NCBI RefSeq assembly: GCF_900113285.1
Contig: NZ_FOOT01000005.1
Coordinates: forward strand, 1 to 64,000
Length of the DNA: 64,000 bases
Direction: 5' to 3'
From: Pontibacter chinhatensis
GTDB lineage: Bacteria; Bacteroidota; Bacteroidia; Cytophagales; Hymenobacteraceae
The notes below the pieces were generated by a model. That model was given only the letters and a program-made list of their open reading frames with translations, was not told where the DNA came from and searched no databases. Positions 35,627 through 42,767 of this stretch are shown in pieces. Numbering within the stretch: the stretch's first letter is position 1; every line of letters starts with the position of its first letter. The position numbers and the translations under genes are program-made.

Positions 35627-36913
35627 TTACTTTAACTCCAGCCTGTCAATGTCTCCGTAGCTGTCGTAGGAGGAGAGGACCACTTTCTCGCCGGGCTGCA
35701 GGCCTTCCAGCACTTCGTAGTAGTTCGGGTTCTGGCGGCCCAGTTTGATGCTGCGCTTTTCGGCGGTGCCACCGGCGTCGTTGAGGACGAACACCCAGTT
35801 GCCGCCGGTGCTCTGGTAAAAACCGCCGCGTGGCAGCAGTACAGCCTGGGCGCCGTCGTTCAGGTTCAGTTTTATCTGTAGCGTTTGGCCGCGTCTAACG
35901 CCTGCCGGGGTGCCCTCTGCAAACTCCAGGTCCACCTGAAACGTGTTGTTCTGTACCTCCGGGAATACCTTGGCTACGGTCACGTTGTAGCTCTTGCCGT
36001 TAAAGTCGAAAGTGCCGCTCAGGCCGGGGTGTATCTTCGAGATATAGTGCTCATCGATGTTGGCTTTCACCTTGTAGCCGTTCAGGTCATCGATCTGGCC
36101 GATGTTCTCCCCAGCCGCCTTCGACTCGCCTACCTCCGCCTTGAGGGTGGAAAGCTGGCCTGTGAAAGGAGCGGTGACATACAGGTTATTAAGCGTGTTG
36201 CGGGCCATGCCAATGTTGGCCTCCATGCGGCGGATGGACTCGTCGAGCTGCTTGAGTCGGTCTGTCATAAGCTGCGCATCCTGCTTTACAGAGCGCTCCG
36301 CCAGGTTTTTGCGGGTAGTCAGGTAGTCGTACTCATCTTTGGCCGCCTCATACTCTTCCCGCGAGATTACTTTCTCTTCGATCAGCATTTTGTTGCGGTC
36401 ATACTTGCGCTGGGCCAGGGCCAGTTGGTACTTTATCTCGGCCAGGTCGTTCTCCTTGCGAATCAGGTCCTGTTTCATCGTAATTTCGGAGTTCTGGCGC
36501 TCGTTCATCAAATCGTACAGCTGCGTCTCGCGGGTCATAAAGTCAATCTGCAGCGTGGTGTTGGACAGCTTCAGAATCGTGTCGCCTTTCTCTACCATTT
36601 TGCCGTCGTCGGTGTAAATCTTCTCCACGCGGCCTCCCTCGGTAATATCAAGGTAAAAAGTCTTGAGGGGCTCCACGGTGCCATCGATGGCGATAAACTC
36701 CTGAAACATGCCCTGGCTCACCTGCCCTACGGTAAGGCGCTTGCTGTCTACATTTAAGGTGGAGCTGTGCTCGGCAAACAGCAGGTTATAGAGCAGCAGC
36801 GCCAGGCCCGCTACACCGGCCGCTAGCAGGATTATTTTCTTTGGCGTTACCTTCTTTTTCTCAATGACGCGGTCCATAGTAGTAGGTTGAGGTCGTGAGT
36901 CCATAGCTTTCAT
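35627..36913 (-). CDS. Periplasmic adaptor subunit (HlyD/MacA family)
   Basis: A 428-residue membrane-fusion protein linking an inner-membrane transporter to TolC. It has one N-terminal membrane helix (KKIILLAAGVAGLALLLYNLLF, about 24-45), split biotinyl-lipoyl halves (GGRVEKIYTDDGKMVEKGDTILKL and NNLYVTAPFTGQLSTLKAEVGE), and a long coiled-coil hairpin between them (about 130-240). Beta-barrel and membrane-proximal domains follow (GQTLQIKLNLNDGAQAVLLPRGGF ... YYEVLEGLQPGEKVVLSSYDSY). The architecture matches MacA-type adaptors next to MacB-like ABC systems. Confidence 0.9.
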   Translation of the reverse strand: MKAMDSRPQPTTMDRVIEKKKVTPKKIILLAAGVAGLALLLYNLLFAEHSSTLNVDSKRLTVGQVSQGMFQEFIAIDGTVEPLKTFYLDITEGGRVEKIYTDDGKMVEKGDTILKLSNTTLQIDFMTRETQLYDLMNERQNSEITMKQDLIRKENDLAEIKYQLALAQRKYDRNKMLIEEKVISREEYEAAKDEYDYLTTRKNLAERSVKQDAQLMTDRLKQLDESIRRMEANIGMARNTLNNLYVTAPFTGQLSTLKAEVGESKAAGENIGQIDDLNGYKVKANIDEHYISKIHPGLSGTFDFNGKSYNVTVAKVFPEVQNNTFQVDLEFAEGTPAGVRRGQTLQIKLNLNDGAQAVLLPRGGFYQSTGGNWVFVLNDAGGTAEKRSIKLGRQNPNYYEVLEGLQPGEKVVLSSYDSYGDIDRLELK

Positions 36914-37300
36914 AGTTTCTGTATCCGGTATGCCAATTTACATGCCATGTTTTGCAAATGTTTGAAATACAGTAACTTATAATGAAGTATAGCGTTGGGT
37001 ATATGTCATTAGTGTCCGCTTCCGTACACTTTAGTGTCCTGTACCGAACAGCAATAGGATAGTATAGCTTGGGTTTTGTGTAACGGAGATCTTATACTTT
37101 GCAGGATGCAAGGCAAGCCGTACAAATGATACAGGCTCTTGTCCCTGCATTGGCTTTGTGTGCAGAGGGAAGAGCCCGTGTTTAGAGGAATGCTGAAGGC
37201 AGGCTGAGTATACTTGCCGGAGCAGGCTTCATGAGGGAAATGAGCGATTGTGTGGATTACGTATTCGCTCATGCCCTCCATCACTCATTCAAAATTAAAT
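36914..37300. other. Intergenic gap before the adaptor gene
   Basis: This 387-bp stretch between the thioredoxin gene and the adaptor start holds a few AAGTATA words and probably the promoter of the adaptor-ATPase pair. I see no convincing gene, RNA or strong hairpin. A 91-codon minus-strand reading frame here has no recognisable features. Confidence 0.4.
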
Positions 37301-37606
37301 CTACACATACTGCTGGATAACCTGCGTGAGCTGCTGTGCCGGCATCGCCCCGGACTGCCGCCATACTTGCTGGCCTTTATGGAAAAGTATAAACGTGGGC
37401 ACCCCCTGAACCCGGTACTGGGAGGCGGCGGCCTGGTTGTTGTCCACGTTTATTTTAATCACCTTCAGCTTGCCGTTAAACTGGCTGGCTACCTGCTGAA
37501 TTACCGGACTCATGGCTTTGCAGGGGCCGCACCAGTCGGCATAAAAGTCCACCAGCACCGGCATGCCCGGGCTATTTATAAGTTCCTGAAAAGATTTCTT
37601 TGCCAT
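37301..37606 (-). CDS. trxA: Thioredoxin
   Basis: A 101-residue cytoplasmic thioredoxin with the active site WCGPCK (C26, C29), VLVDFYADWCGPC before it and KVIKINVDNNQAAASQYRVQGVPTFILFHKGQQV after it. The cis-proline is in GVPTF. It reduces protein disulfides using thioredoxin reductase. The protein is slightly short at the N-terminus but complete. It stands alone on the minus strand. Confidence 0.95.
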   Translation of the reverse strand: MAKKSFQELINSPGMPVLVDFYADWCGPCKAMSPVIQQVASQFNGKLKVIKINVDNNQAAASQYRVQGVPTFILFHKGQQVWRQSGAMPAQQLTQVIQQYV

Positions 37607-37813
37607 TGCTTCTCTTAAAGTATGTCGTGTTACTAAATACGTCTGCTTAAACTATACCGTTCGATCCTCGGGCTTGCTTGGTTATGAGTTAGTTAGCCGT
37701 CTTGCCCGTCAGCCGGGTTTGGGTGCTTTACTTTCGAAAGTTATACTGTAAATATGCTGTGTTTAAATTAGAAATTAACTATATTTCGGATCACAACTAA
37801 AGCCAAAACAAAT

Positions 37814-38143
37814 ATGCCAAAATTCGACGGAACTGAGGGTGCTCCAATAGAAAGGGGCACAGCCGCAAAGTGGACCAGGAACTACCGCCAGGGAGCCAAA
37901 CCAGACCCTGCCCTGGGAGCAGTCGTTAAAGCCCACTTTTTCGGCCGCGAAATACTGGAGAAGATCCTTGCACAGGAAGGCTGCATGGGCATCCGGATGT
38001 ACTATGCCCGCGATGAGCGTGGCCAGCGGCAACTGGTGCTGGTGGGTGCCGATGGTGATGGTGAAAACATGTTGGAAGGCACGATTGCGGATGGGTCTAA
38101 AGTATGTCCTCCTGACTGCTCGACGGGAGATTTAGATGAATAA
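37814..38143 (+). CDS. Conserved hypothetical protein, first gene of a signalling operon
   Basis: A 109-residue soluble protein without a signal peptide. The N-terminal half (MPKFDGTEGAPIERGTAAKWTRNYR, VKAHFFGREILEKILAQEGCMGIRMYYARDERGQRQLVLVGADGDGEN) looks like a compact alpha/beta domain. The end carries a Cys-rich motif KVCPPDCS. I do not recognise a named family. The stop overlaps the start of the next gene by one base (TAATG), so it is translationally coupled to a membrane protein, histidine kinase and receiver protein. Confidence 0.7.
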   Translation: MPKFDGTEGAPIERGTAAKWTRNYRQGAKPDPALGAVVKAHFFGREILEKILAQEGCMGIRMYYARDERGQRQLVLVGADGDGENMLEGTIADGSKVCPPDCSTGDLDE

Positions 38144-38799
38144 TGGAATTTTACATTCAGGAAATTTATCCTTGGCTGGCAAACATCTCTTCTTATAGTT
38201 TTAGTATCCCGCTTCTAGCCGGCCTTTTCCTGATATACAGGCGGAGCAGTTTGCATTTCAATCTGCTCCTGCTTTATACTGCATTTATCGCCCTGGTAGA
38301 GATAGCAGGGCAGCTTACCGTGTACATAGGCACCAGTAACAACCACTGGATACAACATATTTATACGCCTGTAGAGTACCTGCTGCTGGGAGTGATTTAT
38401 TATTATAGCCTTAGAGGAAAGCTTGTGAGGCTTGGGGTGCTGGCAAGTATAGTCTTTATAGGTTTAGTGTGTATCCTGAGTGTGGTTTTGGCGGAAAACA
38501 TTACGCAGATGAACACTACGCCACGCATGGTAGCCGGGGCTGCGCTGGTCGCTTTGGCTGTATTATACTTTTACCAGTCCGCCAGAGAGCCCAACTTTAT
38601 TTACCTGGACCGGGACCCGATGTTTGTGCTCAGCAGCGGAATTATTGTTTATCAGGCAGGCACTGCCATGGCCTACAGCATGTTTAATGCTGCTTTGGAA
38701 GAGTCTTATGATGCGGCTAGAATTTGTCTGTCCATCATTATGGTGCTCAACATCTTGTTTAGAGTTATACTTATGATGGCCCTGCGAAGGACCGCCTGA
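38143..38799 (+). CDS. Polytopic membrane protein of the kinase operon
   Basis: A 218-residue protein with about seven predicted helices, among them SIPLLAGLFLIYR, LLLLYTAFIALVEIAGQL, YTPVEYLLLGVIYYYSL, LGVLASIVFIGLVCILSVV, MVAGAALVALAVLYFY, VLSSGIIVYQAGTAMAYSMF and ICLSIIMVLNILFRVILMM. It has no large soluble domain. Because it is coupled to the 109-residue protein and ends one base before the histidine kinase, it may be the membrane sensor part of the system. That role is an inference; I do not recognise a named family. Confidence 0.75.
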   Translation: MEFYIQEIYPWLANISSYSFSIPLLAGLFLIYRRSSLHFNLLLLYTAFIALVEIAGQLTVYIGTSNNHWIQHIYTPVEYLLLGVIYYYSLRGKLVRLGVLASIVFIGLVCILSVVLAENITQMNTTPRMVAGAALVALAVLYFYQSAREPNFIYLDRDPMFVLSSGIIVYQAGTAMAYSMFNAALEESYDAARICLSIIMVLNILFRVILMMALRRTA

Positions 38800-38800
38800 C

Positions 38801-39622
38801 ATGAAGACGCTGGACCCGCTTATACTTATTACACCCGTCATGCTGATGCTGGCAGTGGGCATTATTGTGTTTGTGGTGCTCTACCAGCGGCGCATGCTGC
38901 AGCACCAGGAGCAGCTGCGCGAGTTGCAGTCCGTAAAGCAGCAGCAACTGCTGGAGGCGACGCTGCATGCCCAGGAGGAGGAGCGACGGCGCGTGGCCCG
39001 CGACCTGCACGATGAAGTAGGCGCCATGCTGGCCCTCGTCCGCCTGAACCTGCACCAGATGGTGAGCAACACCGAGTGCAAGGATGAGAAGATGCAGGAG
39101 GGCGCCCGGCACATGAAACAGCAATTGGACGAGGTGCTGAACAGTGTGCGGCGCATCTCCCATGACCTGATGCCGGTGGTGCTGGAGAAAATGGGCCTGG
39201 CCCAGGCTTTGGATGCGCTGCGTCGCAACCTGGCTGCCAGCGGGTTTATTAACCTGACCGTCAGCTACAACGATAAAACAAAACGGCTGAAACCCAAACA
39301 CGAGTTGCTGTTATACCGTATGGTGCAGGAGTTACTGAACAACACCATCAAGCACGCGCAGGCTACGCAGATTAGCATTGAGTTGCGCTTTTCTCCGTCC
39401 GAAACAGTACTTTTGTATAAAGACAACGGGGTAGGCTTTGATATGGCAACCGTGCAGCAGGAACAGGTACCAAGTGGGGGCTTGGGAATTATGAGCCTGC
39501 AAAGCCGTGCGGCACTCATGGACGGGAGCATCGAAATTGTTTCCGCTCCCGGAACTGGCACATCTGCCAGTATTACCATACCACAAGCATCACCCGAACA
39601 CACACATAACGTACCAACCTAA
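38801..39622 (+). CDS. Sensor histidine kinase, NarL/HisKA_3 type, without sensor domain
   Basis: A 273-residue kinase with one N-terminal helix (about 8-28), a coiled coil and HisKA_3 (EERRRVARDLHDEVGAML, phospho-acceptor H70). The HATPase domain has N-box LVQELLNNTIKHAQ-like LLNNTIKHA, G1 DNGVGFD and G2 GGLGIMSLQSRAALM. No periplasmic or PAS input domain is present, so the signal probably arrives through another protein such as the polytopic neighbour. It precedes the receiver gene by 14 nt. Confidence 0.9.
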   Translation: MKTLDPLILITPVMLMLAVGIIVFVVLYQRRMLQHQEQLRELQSVKQQQLLEATLHAQEEERRRVARDLHDEVGAMLALVRLNLHQMVSNTECKDEKMQEGARHMKQQLDEVLNSVRRISHDLMPVVLEKMGLAQALDALRRNLAASGFINLTVSYNDKTKRLKPKHELLLYRMVQELLNNTIKHAQATQISIELRFSPSETVLLYKDNGVGFDMATVQQEQVPSGGLGIMSLQSRAALMDGSIEIVSAPGTGTSASITIPQASPEHTHNVPT

Positions 39623-39636
39623 ACCTGTTACTGCAC

Positions 39637-40056
39637 ATGGAGTATCAGCCACTCACATTGGCTATTGCCGATGACCACAACTTGTTCCGGAAGGGGGTTC
39701 TGGAACTGCTGAAGGCGTTTGATGAAATCACGCTAATAGCCGACGCCAGCAACGGCGCTGAGCTGCTCGAGAAAATCGAGTCTGATTTGCCGGATGTAAT
39801 TATGCTGGACCTGGAAATGCCGGAGATGGACGGGGTGGCCACTTCGCGGTACCTGCTCTCGAAGTACCCCGATGTGCGCATCCTGGTCATGTCTACCTAT
39901 GGCGATGAGGCCTTGGTGGAGAGCCTGCTAGAAGAAGGCGTAAAAGGCTACCTGCTCAAAAACTCTGAACCCGACGAGCTGCGGCAGGCGCTGCAAGCCC
40001 TGAAAGCCGGTAAGGGCTACTTTTCCTCAGGAATAAAAATAGATATGTTCAACTAA
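39637..40056 (+). CDS. Receiver-only response regulator (NarL-type REC without HTH)
   Basis: A 139-residue protein consisting of one receiver domain. The acidic pair D12/D13 (IADDHNLF), phospho-acceptor D58 (VIMLDLEMPEMDG), T/S in LVMSTYGDEALV and K108 in GYLLKNSEPDELRQAL are intact. NarL-type regulators normally continue into a LuxR helix-turn-helix of about 65 residues. Here the ORF stops just after GKGYFSSGIKIDMFN and a terminator begins 25 nt later, so the output domain is absent rather than frameshifted. It directly precedes the curli genes. Confidence 0.9.
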   Translation: MEYQPLTLAIADDHNLFRKGVLELLKAFDEITLIADASNGAELLEKIESDLPDVIMLDLEMPEMDGVATSRYLLSKYPDVRILVMSTYGDEALVESLLEEGVKGYLLKNSEPDELRQALQALKAGKGYFSSGIKIDMFN

Positions 40057-40080
40057 GCTTTATACTTAGCTTCCCTACCA

Positions 40081-40112
40081 AAACCCGGCTATGCACAGCC
40101 GGGTTTTTTATT
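40081..40112 (+). terminator. Intrinsic terminator between the kinase operon and curli genes
   Basis: AAACCCGGCT pairs with AGCCGGGTTT around ATGCAC and is followed by TTTATTTT. Confidence 0.88.
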
Positions 40113-40191
40113 TTATACTTTTATTATACTAAAATAAACTTTTTCTGTATTAATCAGTATTATGCTTATATAAGATTAATCTGATATAGGC

Positions 40192-40710
40192 TTGGCATTA
40201 TTCAATTGCTTTCCTGGAAGTACAAAGTCACTGCTGATCATGCTGGTCGTGGGGGTGCTGCTTTGTGTACTGGTACTACCAAACGTTTATGCGCAGCGCC
40301 CTGTTCAACAGGACAGTACGGCGAGGAGGCAAGCGGCGCCGCGGCCTAATCAGTTTGAGGAGGCTGTTCGCAGCTCAGCAGATTTGGAGGTGGATGGCCT
40401 TGTGGTGGATGAGACCATCACCAAGATTGGGCGCGACTTCTACGATGTTTTCCACCGGCAATGGGAAGCTCCCCCCTCAGCAAAGAATTACACCATACTC
40501 ATAAAAGAACGGCCCACCCGGGGCAATGGCGCGCTGATACAGGTGACCCTGAATGATGAGCTCCTGTTTGAGCAGCAGCTGATGCCACGGTACGATACCA
40601 TAGAGGAAACGGCTACTTACGTGGCGGAAGGCCTGTTCGATTACCTAGTCCGCAACCAGCTACAGCAGCAGTTGGAGGCAGAAGGCGGGCAGCAACTGGA
40701 AGTTTTCTGA
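40192..40710 (+). CDS. csgE: Curli assembly protein CsgE
   Basis: CsgE is the periplasmic cap and specificity factor of the CsgG secretion pore. The core follows E. coli CsgE: DLEVDGLVVDETITKIGRDFYDVFHRQWEAPPSAKNYTILIKERPTRGNGALIQVTLNDELLFEQQLMPRYDTIEETATYVAEGLFDYL, aligning with LTDHTVSSIGHDFYRAF and NERPSARWG. The signal peptide ends VYAQ. The best start is the TTG at 40192, which supplies a lysine before the hydrophobic core; the first ATG (40240) would leave no positive N-terminus. The C-terminal tail is Gln-rich. Confidence 0.9.
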   Translation: MALFNCFPGSTKSLLIMLVVGVLLCVLVLPNVYAQRPVQQDSTARRQAAPRPNQFEEAVRSSADLEVDGLVVDETITKIGRDFYDVFHRQWEAPPSAKNYTILIKERPTRGNGALIQVTLNDELLFEQQLMPRYDTIEETATYVAEGLFDYLVRNQLQQQLEAEGGQQLEVF

Positions 40711-40744
40711 ACCAATAAACCCTAAAAGTATAGATACCCTTACG

Positions 40745-41173
40745 ATGAGAAAATTCATACTCCCCCTGATGGCATCCCTGGTGCTGGTGTTGGTAAACCT
40801 AGTCAGTGTGCAAGCGCAGGATCTGGTTTATACCCCTAAAAACCCGGCTTTTGGCGGTAACCCGTACAATTACTCCTGGCTGCAGAGCTCGGCCCAGTCG
40901 CAGGATAAGCTCAAGGACCCGAATGCCACCTCCGGCTCGGGCATTAACCGTGACCCGCTCGAAGACTTTAAGAGCAGCCTGAACCGGCAGATACTGAACG
41001 AGCTCTCCAGAAAGCTTATTGCCAACCAGTTTGGGGAGGATGGTGTGACGCCCGGCAGCTATACATTGGGTGATTACCAGATAGACGTAACCGAGGGGCC
41101 CGGAGGTGTAAACATTGAAATCGTGGACATCGGAACGGGCAACAGAACGACGGTGACCATACCCTACTACTAA
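40745..41173 (+). CDS. csgF: Curli assembly protein CsgF
   Basis: CsgF couples the nucleator to the outer face of CsgG. The 142-residue protein has a signal peptide (MRKFILPLMASLVLVLVNLVSVQAQ). The mature N-terminus DLVYTPKNPAFGGNPYNYSWLQSSAQSQDKLKDP matches the conserved FxNPxFGGNP region that in E. coli plugs into the CsgG channel. The tail (YTLGDYQIDVTEGPGGVNIEIVDIGTGNRTTVTI) aligns with the NDYIVDI region of CsgF. It lies 34 nt after csgE and 56 nt before csgG. Confidence 0.93.
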   Translation: MRKFILPLMASLVLVLVNLVSVQAQDLVYTPKNPAFGGNPYNYSWLQSSAQSQDKLKDPNATSGSGINRDPLEDFKSSLNRQILNELSRKLIANQFGEDGVTPGSYTLGDYQIDVTEGPGGVNIEIVDIGTGNRTTVTIPYY

Positions 41174-41229
41174 CCAAACAGTACCTGCTGCTTCATTCAC
41201 TTCCTACTGCTATACCATCACCCGCTGAT

Positions 41230-42636
41230 ATGACCTCTAAAGTTTACAAACCGACGTTTGCCGTCTTGCTTATACTTACGCTCTGGGCCGTGCAGGGCTG
41301 CTCTCCATACTTTCACCAACCCATGCGTACGGCAGAGGCGACCCTTGGCGCCCCATCGCCGGCTTACAAGGATTTGGTGGAGTTGCCGGAGCCGCAGCAG
41401 AAAGTGGTGGCCGCCGTCTATAAATTCAGGGACCAGACAGGACAGTACAAACCATCAGAAATAGGCACCAGTTGGTCCACGGCTGTCACGCAGGGGGCCA
41501 CCACCATTCTCATCAACTCGCTGGAGGAGTCCGGGTGGTTTACGCCCATTGAGCGCGAGAACCTGGGCAACCTGCTGAACGAGCGTAAAATCATCCGGTC
41601 TACAAGAGCTGAGTCGGAGGCTATTACCGGGAAAAAAGAACCCAACCTGCCAGGGCTGCTCTTTGCGGGGATTATACTCGAGGGCGGCATTATCTCCTAC
41701 GACGCTAACGTGGTGACAGGCGGTGCGGGCGCACGCTACTTTGGCGCAGGCGGATCGGGCCAGTACCGCGAGGACAAGGTAACCGTTTACCTAAGGGCCA
41801 TCTCCACCAGCACAGGCGAGATTCTGAAGACCGTTTATACTTCCAAAACCATACTTTCTCAGTCCGTAGACTTTGGCGTGTTCCGGTATGTGCACTTTAA
41901 GCGGTTGCTGGAGGCCGAGACGGGCTTCACCTATAACGAACCATCTGAAATAGCCGTGAAGGAGGCCATTGACAAAGCCGTGCAAAGTATGGTTATCGAA
42001 GGCATGCTGGCCGGGTACTGGCGCCCCAAGAACAAAGCCGATCTGGAGGCACAGGTGGTGAAGGATTACCTGCAGGAGAAGGAAGACGTGCTAAACAGCG
42101 ACATACACGGTAACCTGATGGCAGAGCGACGCAGTTTGGTAGGAGTGGGCGGGGCCGTTGGCGCCATGTACTATAAGGGAGACTACCCCGACTCTAACTT
42201 CAGGTTTATGGGCGAGGCCGCCCTAAAGATAAACTCACGCCAGAACATCGGCTTCGATCTCAGGCTGGGCAAAGGCAGACTATCCACGGAAAGTAATTTT
42301 GGAATCGATATCAATTATGCGGAGCTCAACCTCAATTACCTTTTCTTCCCTAAGCTTAGGTACACGCCCTATGTACAGCTGGGCGGCGGCGGACTGGTAG
42401 TTGGCAGCGGGTTCGGCGACATCTTCAATAGTTTTGGCGACAGCGGTTTTAATCCTTATGTAAAGGCAGGCCTGGGCATGGAATACCTCCTCACCCGCAA
42501 CATCGGCATCGATATAAGTGCTACCAGTTCTTATCTGTTGGATGATGATCTGGACGATGTGGAGCAGGGGCGCTTTAATGACTATTTCTGGACAGGTAAA
42601 ATAGGCATCAATTTTTACTTAGGTCTATACAAATAA
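41230..42636 (+). CDS. csgG: Curli secretion pore CsgG with C-terminal beta-barrel extension
   Basis: CsgG is the nonameric outer-membrane lipoprotein that exports curlins. The lipobox cysteine is C24 (AVQGC). The CsgG domain covers about 25-265 (VAAVYKFRDQTGQYKP, STAVTQGATTILINSLEESGWFTPIERENLGNLLNERKIIR, VTVYLRAISTSTGEILK). In the channel constriction, E. coli Y51-PAS-N55-F56 is replaced by SEIGTSW (76-82), one residue longer with Trp for Phe. About 170 further residues (300-468) form Gly-rich amphipathic strands (VGVGGAVGAMYYKGDYP, YTPYVQLGGGGLVVGSGFG, KIGINFYLGLYK), a predicted outer-membrane barrel absent from E. coli CsgG. Confidence 0.92.
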   Translation: MTSKVYKPTFAVLLILTLWAVQGCSPYFHQPMRTAEATLGAPSPAYKDLVELPEPQQKVVAAVYKFRDQTGQYKPSEIGTSWSTAVTQGATTILINSLEESGWFTPIERENLGNLLNERKIIRSTRAESEAITGKKEPNLPGLLFAGIILEGGIISYDANVVTGGAGARYFGAGGSGQYREDKVTVYLRAISTSTGEILKTVYTSKTILSQSVDFGVFRYVHFKRLLEAETGFTYNEPSEIAVKEAIDKAVQSMVIEGMLAGYWRPKNKADLEAQVVKDYLQEKEDVLNSDIHGNLMAERRSLVGVGGAVGAMYYKGDYPDSNFRFMGEAALKINSRQNIGFDLRLGKGRLSTESNFGIDINYAELNLNYLFFPKLRYTPYVQLGGGGLVVGSGFGDIFNSFGDSGFNPYVKAGLGMEYLLTRNIGIDISATSSYLLDDDLDDVEQGRFNDYFWTGKIGINFYLGLYK

Positions 42637-42728
42637 AATATAACATTACCAATATTATTTAACTTAAAAATAATATAAAAAAAATTACAATAAATGAAAC
42701 TATAATAGTCTATAAAAGTATAGTGATA

Positions 42729-42748
42729 CTGTAAATCATTTTAAACCT
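42729..42748 (+). promoter_or_regulatory. Conserved leader element upstream of first long curlin gene
   Basis: CTGTAAATCATTTTAAACCT ends 19 nt before the ATG. An almost identical sequence lies at 44151-44170 before the second curlin gene. The surrounding 130 bp are very AT-rich. Confidence 0.5.
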
Positions 42749-42767
42749 TTAAAAATTATAAAGTATC

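Noticed and set aside
37009..37284. 91-codon minus-strand ORF between thioredoxin and the adaptor gene
   Set aside because: Composition looks random (many Ser/Cys/His, no domain), and the region contains AAGTATA words typical of spacers.
40057..40190. A possible frameshifted LuxR HTH after the receiver domain
   Set aside because: The sequence directly after the stop is a terminator and AT-rich spacer; no frame encodes an HTH-like segment.
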